NCBI GenBank assembly: GCA_002405485.1
Contig: DHLW01000108.1
Coordinates: forward strand, 346-12,346
From: Phycisphaerales bacterium UBA4658
GTDB lineage: Bacteria > Planctomycetota > Phycisphaerae > Phycisphaerales > UBA1924
Direction of reading: 5' to 3'
DNA length: 12,001 bases
Below are positions 1-6,600 of this stretch, in pieces. Below the pieces are notes generated by a model that worked only from the letters and a program-made list of their open reading frames with translations, was not told where the DNA came from and did not search any database. Each line of letters starts with the position of its first letter. The first letter of the stretch is position 1. The position numbers and the translations under genes were made by a program.

Positions 1-3000
1 TCGACGAGCTTGGGCGGGGCCTTGTCAACGTAGCCGGGATTGCTCAGGCGGCCGCTGATCGCGCTTGCGCTCTTCCTAAGCTGCTCAAGCTGCTTGGCCA
101 GTCGCTCCTTCTCGGCGCCAGAGTCGATGGCGTCGGCGAGGTTCGAGAGGTGCAGGTCTTCACCGAGCGAACGGAACGCGACCGCCGGAGATCCTGACGC
201 GGGCGTGCTTGTCTCGATCCGCTCGACGTTCGCGAGCGTCTCGATCAGGCCGCGCACCTCGGCGAGCGAGCCAGCAAGGGTCGAAGAGACGTGCAGCGTG
301 ATCTTGCGCTTGGGCGGGACCTGGTGCTCGGAGCGGACGTTGCGGATCGCGTTGACCAGTTCGCGCACGCGCTCAAACTCCCGCTCGGCGGGCTCGTCAA
401 TAAGCGCGGCGTCGAGTCTTGGCCAGCCCGATGTGCAGAGAACGTCGCCGGATGCGGTCGGCAGCGTCACGCCCGCGACCGAGCCGGAGGGCAGCTTGAC
501 GAGCTGCTCGAAGATCGCCTCGGTGACGAAGGGAATCACGGGATGCAGCAGACGCAGGATCGTGTCCAGTGCCGCCCGCAGCACGGCCTTCTGCTCGGGG
601 CTTGAGTCGATCGTGGGCTTGATCGCTTCGAGATACCAGTCGCAGAAATCCCACCACAGGAGCTGATACAGCGTCTGCACGTAGTCGGCGAACTCGTAGT
701 TCTTCAGGCAGGATTCGCACGCGGCGGTGGCGCGGGCGAGGCGTGAGAGCATCCAGCGATCCACGAGCGTGCGATTGGCCGGAGTGCTTGAGCCGATGTT
801 GACCGGTTCCTTGGAGAGCCGTGCGATGGCAACGCCGGTGGAGGCGTTCCAAAGCTTGTTGCAGAATGCTCGGCCTCCGTCGAACTTCTCGCTCGTGTTC
901 TTGCCCGTCTTGGGATCGGGCTTCACGGGCATGCGGACGTCCTGCGTGTTGGTCGTCATCTGGGCGAGCGTGAAGCGCATGGCGTCGGCGCCGTGGGAGT
1001 CGATGATGTCGAGCGGGTCCACGCCGTTGCCGGCGGACTTGCTCATGCGCTTGCCGTCGCCGTCTTGGACGACGGCGTGGATGAAGACGTCGCGGAAGGG
1101 GACGGGGCCGTTGCCTTGGCTTCCCTGGGTACCGCCACGCTCCGCGTGGCGATCTTCGGAACCCACGCGGAGCGTGGGGGTACCCAAATCCAAGGCTGGA
1201 GGCATGAGATAGCGATTCATCATCACCATGCGGCTGACCCAGAGGGTGATGATCTCGCGTGCCGTGGAGAGGACGCTGGTGGGGTTGAACGCTTCGAGGA
1301 GGCCCTTGGTTTGCGGGGATTGAGCGGGATCGGGCCAGCCGAGGGTGGAGAGGGGCCAGAGGGCGGAGCTGAACCAGGTGTCGAGGACGTCGGGGTCTTG
1401 GATGAAGCCATTGGCTTCGAGAAGTTGGATCACTTCATGGTCAGAGTCGCTTCGAACGCAGACATTGTGGAGCTTGTCTGGGATCGTGTTGTCGATCACG
1501 TCTGCAAGGCCGGGCGCGGCAAGATTAAGCGCGATTCGTCCCGACTTGTGGAGTTCGTTGAGTTGTGCCAGCGTGTTGAAGTTGTGCGATCGAGCAGCAT
1601 TCGTCCACACCGGAATCCGATGCCCCCACCAAAGCTGCCGTGAGATGCACCAGTCTCGAATCCCGTCGTGCCACTGCTCGTACATCTTGGCGTAGCGGGC
1701 TGGGTAGAAGCGCAGCGAGCCATCGCCTGCGGAATCCGCCTTGGTGCCTTGATCCCTTGATGCCTTGATGCCTGTCCTCTGCTCATCCACCAGAGCCCGG
1801 TTCGCCGAGCCCGCCAGTCGATCATCCGTCACCTTCACGAACCACTGATCGCTCAGATACGGCTCGATGATGGCCTTGCTGCGATCGCTGTGCTTGACGC
1901 TGTGGCGATAGGGCTTCTGGCCTTCGAAGAGGTGGACGCCCGCGGGGCCGCCGGCGGAGCCGCCGCCGCCGCCGGAGTCGCCGACGTTGCGGGATTTGAA
2001 CTCGGCGATGACGAGCTTGCGGGCCTCTTCGCGGCTTTTGCCAATGAACACGTGGGCCGAGCGGGTCTCGGCGGGGTCGCTCCAGCCGTGCTTGTCGCTG
2101 ATGGACCCGTCCGGAGCCATGACGTTGATCATGGGGAGCTTGTGCGTGACGCCCAGGTCGTAGTCGTTGGGATCGTGCGCGGGCGTGACTTTGAGGAAGC
2201 CGGTGGCGAACTGGGCCTTCGGATCACTCTTGGCTGCCTCTTGGTCATCCCACATCGCGGCGGGCAGAACGACATACTCGTCTTCGATGATGGGGATGAC
2301 GCGCCCGACGATCGGGAGCTCGACGAAGACGCCGCGGAGGGCCTTGGCGCGTGGGTCCTTCGGATTCAGCGCGACGGCGGTGTCGCCCAAATAGGTCTCG
2401 GGGCGCGTCGTGGCGACGGTCACCCAGGCCTGCTGCTCGCCGGCGTGCTGATCGGCGCCCGGATAGCCGCGGCTGGCGAGTTCGTTCCAGGTAACGGGTT
2501 GGACCTGGGTGCCGCCTTGGGTACTGCCACTCTCCGAGTGGCGTTTTTCAGACCCCACGCGGAGCGTGGGGGTACCCAGTGGGCCCTGCATCGCGTGCAC
2601 CAGCGGATACCGCAGGTAATAGAAGAACGAGTCAACGTCTTCGTCATAGCACTCATCGTCGGCGACGGCGGTCTGCAGCACCGGATCCCAGTTCACGAGG
2701 CGCTTGCCGCGGTAAATCAGGCCGTCTTTGAAGAGGCGGAAGAACGCTTCACGTACGGCCCGCGCGCAGATGTCGTCCATCGTGAAGCGCTGGCGGCTGA
2801 AATCGCACGAGCAGCCCATGGCCTTGAGCTGGTTGGTGATGCGTTTCTCGTACTCGTCCTTCCACTCCTGCACGAGCGCCACGAACTGCTCGCGGGTGTA
2901 GTCCTTGCGCTTCTTGCCCTGCTCCTTCATCAATCGACGCTCGACCACGGCTTGCGTGGCGATGCCGGCGTGATCGGTTCCGGGCATCCACAACGCTTCG

Positions 3001-3323
3001 AACCCCATCATGCGATGCGCGCGAGTCAGGATGTCCTGCAGCGTGTTGTTGAGCGCGTGGCCGAGGTGCAATGCGCCCGTGACGTTGGGCGGCGGGATCA
3101 GGATGCTGTATGGCTGGGCCTCGCCGGAGAGCACACGCTCGGGGTGGGCCTCAAAGGCCCGTGCCGCATCCCATTTCGCCAGCATCCGTGATTCGACCGC
3201 CGACGGCTGATAGGCCTTGGACAATCCGCCCTCACCTGGGCCCGGCTTTCCCGCACTTGAAGATGCCGGCGTGGCGGGGCTCTGCGCGGAAGGGGAGTTG
3301 GATTCGGTGTTCTTCGAGGCCAT
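1..3323 (-). CDS. valS: Valyl-tRNA synthetase, C-terminus cut by window edge
   Basis: Class I aminoacyl-tRNA synthetase that charges tRNA-Val with valine in the cytoplasm and hydrolyses mischarged threonine in its editing domain. Seen from the ATG at 3323: a Ser/Pro-rich N-terminal tail (1-34), the HIGH region PPPNVTGALHLGHAL (HLGH at 86-89), the editing-domain motifs TTRPET (305-310) and TPAHDPNDYD, the block WCISRQLWWGHRIP, DVLDTWFSSALW, the KMSKS-type loop KRMSKS (758-763), the anticodon-binding domain, and the start of the C-terminal coiled coil (EKERLAKQLEQLRK). The frame is open over 1107 codons to the left edge. Bacterial ValS is usually about 880-950 residues. The excess includes two 21-residue inserts encoded by palindromic repeats (249-269, 713-733), an octamer repeat (about 518-529) and a Gly-rich spacer (450-462). 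The start is not certain: a TTG at codon 34, preceded by GAGGG, would remove the tail. No T-box was found upstream. Confidence 0.97.
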   Translation of the reverse strand, partial: MASKNTESNSPSAQSPATPASSSAGKPGPGEGGLSKAYQPSAVESRMLAKWDAARAFEAHPERVLSGEAQPYSILIPPPNVTGALHLGHALNNTLQDILTRAHRMMGFEALWMPGTDHAGIATQAVVERRLMKEQGKKRKDYTREQFVALVQEWKDEYEKRITNQLKAMGCSCDFSRQRFTMDDICARAVREAFFRLFKDGLIYRGKRLVNWDPVLQTAVADDECYDEDVDSFFYYLRYPLVHAMQGPLGTPTLRVGSEKRHSESGSTQGGTQVQPVTWNELASRGYPGADQHAGEQQAWVTVATTRPETYLGDTAVALNPKDPRAKALRGVFVELPIVGRVIPIIEDEYVVLPAAMWDDQEAAKSDPKAQFATGFLKVTPAHDPNDYDLGVTHKLPMINVMAPDGSISDKHGWSDPAETRSAHVFIGKSREEARKLVIAEFKSRNVGDSGGGGGSAGGPAGVHLFEGQKPYRHSVKHSDRSKAIIEPYLSDQWFVKVTDDRLAGSANRALVDEQRTGIKASRDQGTKADSAGDGSLRFYPARYAKMYEQWHDGIRDWCISRQLWWGHRIPVWTNAARSHNFNTLAQLNELHKSGRIALNLAAPGLADVIDNTIPDKLHNVCVRSDSDHEVIQLLEANGFIQDPDVLDTWFSSALWPLSTLGWPDPAQSPQTKGLLEAFNPTSVLSTAREIITLWVSRMVMMNRYLMPPALDLGTPTLRVGSEDRHAERGGTQGSQGNGPVPFRDVFIHAVVQDGDGKRMSKSAGNGVDPLDIIDSHGADAMRFTLAQMTTNTQDVRMPVKPDPKTGKNTSEKFDGGRAFCNKLWNASTGVAIARLSKEPVNIGSSTPANRTLVDRWMLSRLARATAACESCLKNYEFADYVQTLYQLLWWDFCDWYLEAIKPTIDSSPEQKAVLRAALDTILRLLHPVIPFVTEAIFEQLVKLPSGSVAGVTLPTASGDVLCTSGWPRLDAALIDEPAEREFERVRELVNAIRNVRSEHQVPPKRKITLHVSSTLAGSLAEVRGLIETLANVERIETSTPASGSPAVAFRSLGEDLHLSNLADAIDSGAEKERLAKQLEQLRKSASAISGRLSNPGYVDKAPPKLV
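1126..1186. repeat. 61-bp palindromic element, copy 2, in frame inside valS
   Basis: The whole element is an inverted repeat. An outer 8-bp stem TGGGTACC/GGTACCCA (1126-1133 with 1179-1186) encloses two small hairpins: GCCACGC-tcc-GCGTGGC (1134-1150) and CCCACGC-gga-GCGTGGG (1162-1178), joined by an 11-nt linker. The two hairpins are also complementary to each other, so a single long hairpin or a three-armed form could both fold. In the valS frame it is read as residues 713-733, beginning LGTPTLRV and ending HAERGGTQ. It falls just before the conserved VPFRDVFIH strand, in a loop ahead of the KMSKS motif. An outer pair GCCTTGG (1113-1119) / CCAAGGC (1190-1196) brackets the element. Confidence 0.93.
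1739..1770. repeat. Tandem octamer repeat CCTTGATG x4 inside valS
   Basis: Four consecutive 8-bp units on the plus strand: CCTTGGTG, CCTTGATC, CCTTGATG, CCTTGATG, followed by a partial CCTG. In valS mRNA they read as GGCATCAA-type units and encode GIKASRDQGTKA at about residues 518-529. This lies in a linker between the editing domain (SDQWFVKV) and the return to the catalytic core (RFYPARYAKMYEQW). The unit is not a multiple of three, so gain or loss of one unit would shift the frame. Only steps of three units (24 bp) are neutral. Confidence 0.85.
2518..2578. repeat. 61-bp palindromic element, copy 1, in frame inside valS
   Basis: Same length and arm plan as the copy at 1126-1186, with 54 of 61 positions identical by eye. 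Outer arms are TGGGTACT (2518-2525) and GGTACCCA (2571-2578), with one T/G mismatch at the inner end. Hairpins are GCCACTC-tcc-GAGTGGC (2526-2542) and CCCACGC-gga-GCGTGGG (2554-2570), with an 11-nt linker. The valS frame reads it as residues 249-269, beginning LGTPTLRV. It sits in a loop after FFYYLRYPLVHAMQGP and before the editing-domain strand that leads to TTRPET. The left hairpin carries a paired change relative to the other copy (2531 T with 2537 A, instead of G with C). Confidence 0.92.
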
Positions 3324-3538
3324 GGGCGCGTTCGTCCGTCCTTCGAACCATCGATCTGGCTGGCGGCATGAGGCACCCGATGGCCAGACCGGCGGCATGC
3401 TTTCCAGAAACCGAGGGTGTCAATCCCCTCGGGCGCGGGAGCCGCGCGACAAACTGTAGGGTTCCCAACCGCGGATTCCGGACTTTGGACGGTTGTGGGG
3501 CTGGGATCTTCCGGAGTTTTCGCCGATATGGTTGTGGC

Positions 3539-4627
3539 ATGTCCAACGACCCCCACACCGCCGCGCGCCGGGGCCCGATCCTGGTGATCGCCGTGCTCTC
3601 GGGCACCCTGGTCATCGGGAGCGTCCTCGTGGGCCGATCGTTGCTCACCGGCGGATCGTCATCGGGCGGCTCCCGGGGGACAGTGCGCGGAGGCGCGGGC
3701 GAGGGGGCATCGGTTCGGGACTCGGTGGTCGCGATCGAAGCAGGCCTCTCCTCGGCCGCCGAGTACCAGCGCACCGGCAAGTTCGCCGAGGCCGCGACCA
3801 TTCTCGCCAAGCTCGCCGAGCAGGCGCCAACGGATCGCGCCGTGCGACTGGCGTACGCGCAGGCGTTGCTCGGGCTGAAGCGGTATGAGGAAGCGCTGAA
3901 GCAGTTCGATTCGGCGATTGCGCTCAGCGGGGTTTCTTCCGGCGGGGCTGTGCCGCAGAAACGCGACGCGGTGCTCGCGCAGATGCACTTCGAGGCCGGC
4001 ACCTGCGCCAACGCCGCGGGGATGATCGACAAGGCCATGGCCTATTACGAGACCGCTCAGGCCCTGGACACCGCGGAGCCCAGATACCCGGTGTTCCTGG
4101 CCATGGTGCAGATCCGATCCGGGCAGGACGCAGCCGCGATGGCGAGTCTGGTCCGGGCCATCAAGCTCAATCCCGACATGGCCGAGGCCTGGGGCACGAT
4201 GGCGGAGCTGGAGTTCAAGGCCAACCGACTGCAGCTTGCGCGTCAGCACCTTGAGCGAGCCCGCACGCTGCAGCCCGACGTCTCGCGATGGCGAATCCTC
4301 GAAGCGCGGATCCTGAACCGGCAGGGCGATCCGGAGACCGCGGCCACCATCATTCAGAGTTTGCCCCCGGGCGAACGAGCAGACAAGAGCGTGATGGCCC
4401 TGCTCGCAGAGAGCTTCGGCATGCTCCGTCAGCCCGCGCAGGCTGCTGCGGTGTACGAACGGGCCTTCGCCGCCGCCCCGACCGACCCGGAACTGGCCTA
4501 TTTCGCGGCGACGTGGTATCAGCGAGCCGGCGACGCCGAACGGGCACACGCCCTGGCCAGAACCGCAAGCATGCTGGGCCATGCCGGGGCCAAGGACATG
4601 CTGACGGCGATCGAGACCGGTCGCTGA
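3539..4627 (+). CDS. Membrane-anchored tetratricopeptide repeat protein
   Basis: Predicted 362-residue protein. After a short charged N-terminus (MSNDPHTAARRG) comes one hydrophobic span (about residues 13-33, ILVIAVLSGTLVIGSVLV), then a Gly/Ser-rich linker (about 37-58). The rest is helical TPR-like repeats with alternating small and aromatic positions, such as YQRTGKFAEAATILAKLAEQ, LLGLKRYEEALKQFDSAI, MIDKAMAYYETAQALD, LVRAIKLNP and AAVYERAFAAAPTDPELAYF. TPR proteins act as protein-protein scaffolds. The partner cannot be told from sequence. The topology suggests the repeats lie in the periplasm. The ATG at 3539 was chosen because it directly precedes the membrane span. The frame stays open upstream to 3110 but that part overlaps valS and looks non-coding. 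The Shine-Dalgarno signal is weak (CCGGAG at 3511 is too far away). The gene is divergent from valS and convergent with the next gene, with a 42-bp gap. Confidence 0.9.
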   Translation: MSNDPHTAARRGPILVIAVLSGTLVIGSVLVGRSLLTGGSSSGGSRGTVRGGAGEGASVRDSVVAIEAGLSSAAEYQRTGKFAEAATILAKLAEQAPTDRAVRLAYAQALLGLKRYEEALKQFDSAIALSGVSSGGAVPQKRDAVLAQMHFEAGTCANAAGMIDKAMAYYETAQALDTAEPRYPVFLAMVQIRSGQDAAAMASLVRAIKLNPDMAEAWGTMAELEFKANRLQLARQHLERARTLQPDVSRWRILEARILNRQGDPETAATIIQSLPPGERADKSVMALLAESFGMLRQPAQAAAVYERAFAAAPTDPELAYFAATWYQRAGDAERAHALARTASMLGHAGAKDMLTAIETGR

Positions 4628-4669
4628 CCTGGGCCCGCTGAGACCGCTCACGGCCTGGACGCACGATGC

Positions 4670-5386
4670 TCAGGGCTTTGCCGGCTGCAGCGCGATCGCG
4701 ATGATGACGACGGTCGTCAGAAGCATCCCGAGAACGCTCGCGATCATGAGCCCGATGATCAACCCGGATGGGCCGCGCCGCTTCCGCGTGGTCTGTGCCA
4801 ATCGACCGGGCTCATAGGGGCGAGCCCGGTCGTCATGTGTCGGATCGGTGTTCGCCTCGGGGGCGCGTTCCGTGAACGCACTGTCCGGACCCACCGCGGA
4901 CGCTGACGGATCGACCGATCGCGTGCTCGCGGCCCTCGCGATCTCCCGAGCATCGGCCTGTCCGGGCAGTGGCCTGGCCTCGGCGAGCCCCAGAAACTGG
5001 CGATCCTCCTCCACCTCGAAGCTGGCGCCGCACCCGACACAGAGACGATCATCCGCGCCGACCGCCCGTCCGCACGCATGGCAGACGCCCAGCAGGTGGG
5101 CCACCCCCGGCGTGCCGCGGGCCTGCATCCAGAACTGCCGCGTGCTCGGACCGCGCAGGATCGTGTCGAGCCCGATCCGCTTTCGGAGTGTGAGCATCCG
5201 AAGCGTCGCGTATGAGCACCCCGGTCGAAACGGGTTCTGCTCATCGCGGATGTACCACGGGCCCATCGCGTTCTGCGACGCCTGCCGCGAGAGCGGCTCA
5301 AACAGCCCGCGACACCGCTCGCACTCGGCGGCGTGACTCCCGGTGTGCCCGCAATATGGACAGATGACGTGCCCGTTGCCGCTCAT
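4670..5386 (-). CDS. Tail-anchored double zinc-ribbon protein with GYF_2-like middle domain
   Basis: Predicted 238 residues from the ATG at 5386. N-terminal zinc ribbon: CPYCGHTGSHAAECERC (C9, C12, C22, C25). Residues 42-100 form a compact domain, beginning GPWYIRDEQNPFRPG and containing RGPSTRQFWM and GVAHLLG, which resembles GYF_2-type modules (start W-Y-I, TLR and L-RGPS-W spacing). A second zinc ribbon follows: CHACGRAVGADDRLCVGC (C102, C105, C116, C119). A low-complexity linker (about 120-200) leads to TTRKRRGPS and a C-terminal membrane span (209-233) ending QPAKP. This architecture suggests a cytoplasmic scaffold or sensor anchored by its tail. No enzymatic motif is visible. The frame extends upstream to 5950 but that part overlaps the divergent parvulin gene and lacks coding character. 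The GYF_2 link is a resemblance and was not tested by a profile search. Confidence 0.88.
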   Translation of the reverse strand: MSGNGHVICPYCGHTGSHAAECERCRGLFEPLSRQASQNAMGPWYIRDEQNPFRPGCSYATLRMLTLRKRIGLDTILRGPSTRQFWMQARGTPGVAHLLGVCHACGRAVGADDRLCVGCGASFEVEEDRQFLGLAEARPLPGQADAREIARAASTRSVDPSASAVGPDSAFTERAPEANTDPTHDDRARPYEPGRLAQTTRKRRGPSGLIIGLMIASVLGMLLTTVVIIAIALQPAKP

Positions 5387-5455
5387 GCCACGCAGGATAC
5401 TGCCGGAGGGCGCCCGGGTTGCACGTTCGTGTGCCAGCCCGCCAACCATCGAGTC

Positions 5456-6436
5456 ATGAACACCACACGGTTGACGGTCACTCTCTGCGGAGCGTTGACG
5501 CTTGCGTGCATCGGATGGTCCGGGGCGTTCCATCGGGCCGAGGCCGCGGCACAGGACCAGCCGCGCGTCGTCGCGCTGGTTGGGGACCGGGCACTTGGCT
5601 GGGGTGATCTTGCCCAGGAGCTGGCCGAGGCGGCTGGCGGGCAGATCCTCGAGGAAACAGCCCTGAGAATCGCGCTGGAGGAGACCTGTCGAGCCCGTGG
5701 TCTGAGCGTGCCCGCCGATGCCGTCAATGCCGAGCGGCGCTTGCTCGCGGAGCTGCTCGCGTCGTCCGCGGATGTCTCGGCGGATGATGCCGAGCGTCTG
5801 GTCGCCGACGTTCGCGCCCGTCGAGGGCTCGGTGAACGCCGCTTCGAAGCGCTGCTTTGGCGGAACGCTGCGCTGCGGATGCTCGTTCGCAAGGACGCAC
5901 TGGTCCAGGTCTCCGACGCGGACATTGACACGGCCTATGCCCTGAAGCACGGCCCGCGTTTCCGTGCCCGGCTCATCCTGGTGACGACCATGGAACAGGC
6001 CGAGCAGGTCAAAGCTCGGCTGGCCGGTGGCGAGAGCTTTGCCGACGTGGCGGCGCAGATCTCCGTGGATCCGTCCTCAGCACGCGGCGGAATGTTGGAT
6101 CCCTTCAGCCCAAGCGACGCGCGATATCCCGTCGCGGTTCGGCGAGCACTCGCGGATCTGCCCGATGGCGCAACAAGTCTCCCGATCGCCGTCACATGGG
6201 GCGAGGCGACTGGTGCGATCAGCGGATTCGCCGTGCTCAAGCGCGAGGGCACGATCTCCCCACCCGGACAAGCGCCGCAGATAGACACGGTGCGTGCAAC
6301 GCTTGAACGCGAGATCCGAACCGTGCGTGAGCGTGCCGAAATGGACAAACTCGCCCGAGCGTTGCTCGAACAGACACGCATCTCCGCGATGGACGGTTCA
6401 CTGAATTGGTCCTGGTCTCGGCGTCAGGACCGATAA
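5456..6436 (+). CDS. Exported parvulin-like (PpiC/SurA/PrsA type) protein, probably not catalytic
   Basis: Predicted 326 residues from the ATG at 5456. A signal peptide (MNTTRLTVTLCGALTLACIG..., likely cleaved after AEA at 28-30 or AAA at 30-32) precedes an N-terminal helical region like the chaperone part of SurA/PrsA (GDRALGWGDLAQELAEA, then EETCRARGLSVPADAVNAE). A parvulin-type domain spans about 169-265: RARLILV, QVKARLAGGESFADVAAQIS, DPSSARGGMLDPF, ALADLPDGATSLPI and SGFAVLKREG. In active parvulins these strands read A-x-H-I-L-V, GGDLG and GYHIIK. Here the first His is L173, the Asp/Cys is M213 and the last His is A259. It is likely a periplasmic chaperone or folding factor without isomerase activity. 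The C-terminus is helical. The start is supported by the signal peptide rather than by a strong ribosome site. The gene is divergent from the zinc-ribbon gene, with 69 bp between starts. Confidence 0.88.
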   Translation: MNTTRLTVTLCGALTLACIGWSGAFHRAEAAAQDQPRVVALVGDRALGWGDLAQELAEAAGGQILEETALRIALEETCRARGLSVPADAVNAERRLLAELLASSADVSADDAERLVADVRARRGLGERRFEALLWRNAALRMLVRKDALVQVSDADIDTAYALKHGPRFRARLILVTTMEQAEQVKARLAGGESFADVAAQISVDPSSARGGMLDPFSPSDARYPVAVRRALADLPDGATSLPIAVTWGEATGAISGFAVLKREGTISPPGQAPQIDTVRATLEREIRTVRERAEMDKLARALLEQTRISAMDGSLNWSWSRRQDR

Positions 6437-6600
6437 ATGTTCGCTCATGTGCGGGCAAACGAACAAAGTGAACAGTGGATTCACTCATTTCGGGATCGTT
6501 TTGACCGATTCGGCCATTGATCGCTGATCGTTCGATTTCGCTCCGCCGAACAAAGTGCGTGCTGGCGTGGCCAATGCCATGTCCGCATGGAGGCACCCTC
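6437..6600 (+). promoter_or_regulatory. Leader region of the chemoreceptor gene with an 11-bp direct repeat
   Basis: This 164-bp gap is noticeably richer in A/T than its surroundings. It holds CGAACAAAGTG twice (6460-6470 and 6547-6557, starts 87 bp apart). The first copy overlaps a small inverted repeat AGTGAA (6467-6472) / TTCACT (6480-6485). A -35-like TTGACC lies at 6501-6506, but no convincing -10 follows at 16-18 bp. Several GATCG or CGATC pentamers cluster between 6494 and 6536. The promoter is probably in here, but its exact position is not decided by the sequence. Confidence 0.35.
6589..6593 (+). promoter_or_regulatory. Ribosome binding site GGAGG fixing the chemoreceptor start
   Basis: GGAGG lies 7 nt before the ATG at 6601. 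It selects that start over the upstream in-frame ATG at 6574 (and others back to 6517), none of which has a comparable site. Confidence 0.8.

Noticed and set aside
1126..2578. The two 61-bp repeats as CRISPR repeats, IS ends or an intein/intron.
   Set aside because: Only two copies lie 1.3 kb apart within continuous coding sequence. There is no transposase between them, no target duplication, no intein motifs, and the intervening sequence is normal ValS.
1890..3191. Long plus-strand open frame of 433 codons opposite valS, containing peptide from the palindromic element.
   Set aside because: It is the complement of valS, which has unmistakable class I synthetase motifs. In high-GC DNA such antisense frames are expected. 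No domain or ribosome site supports it.
1..3323. valS as a pseudogene broken by repeat insertion.
   Set aside because: The frame is continuous from the ATG to the window edge, and all key motifs (HIGH, editing motifs, KMSKS-type, C-terminal coiled coil) are present in one frame.
3395..3432. Minus-strand TTGACA (3418-3423), lying in the loop of a 7-bp hairpin CCGAGGG/CCCTCGG (3411-3432), about 95 bp upstream of valS.
   Set aside because: The -35 match is exact, but no acceptable -10 follows at 16-18 bp, and no T-run makes the hairpin a terminator. Kept only as a weak hint of the valS promoter.
3324..3538. Possible T-box riboswitch upstream of valS.
   Set aside because: No T-box consensus of the AGGGTGGNACCGCG type and no specifier or antiterminator layout could be seen in the 215-bp gap.
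6563..6578. Sigma-54-like promoter TGGCGTG-N4-ATGCC before the chemoreceptor gene, with correct GG/GC spacing.
   Set aside because: Transcription would start at about 6589, within the ribosome binding site GGAGG, leaving no usable leader. Probably chance.
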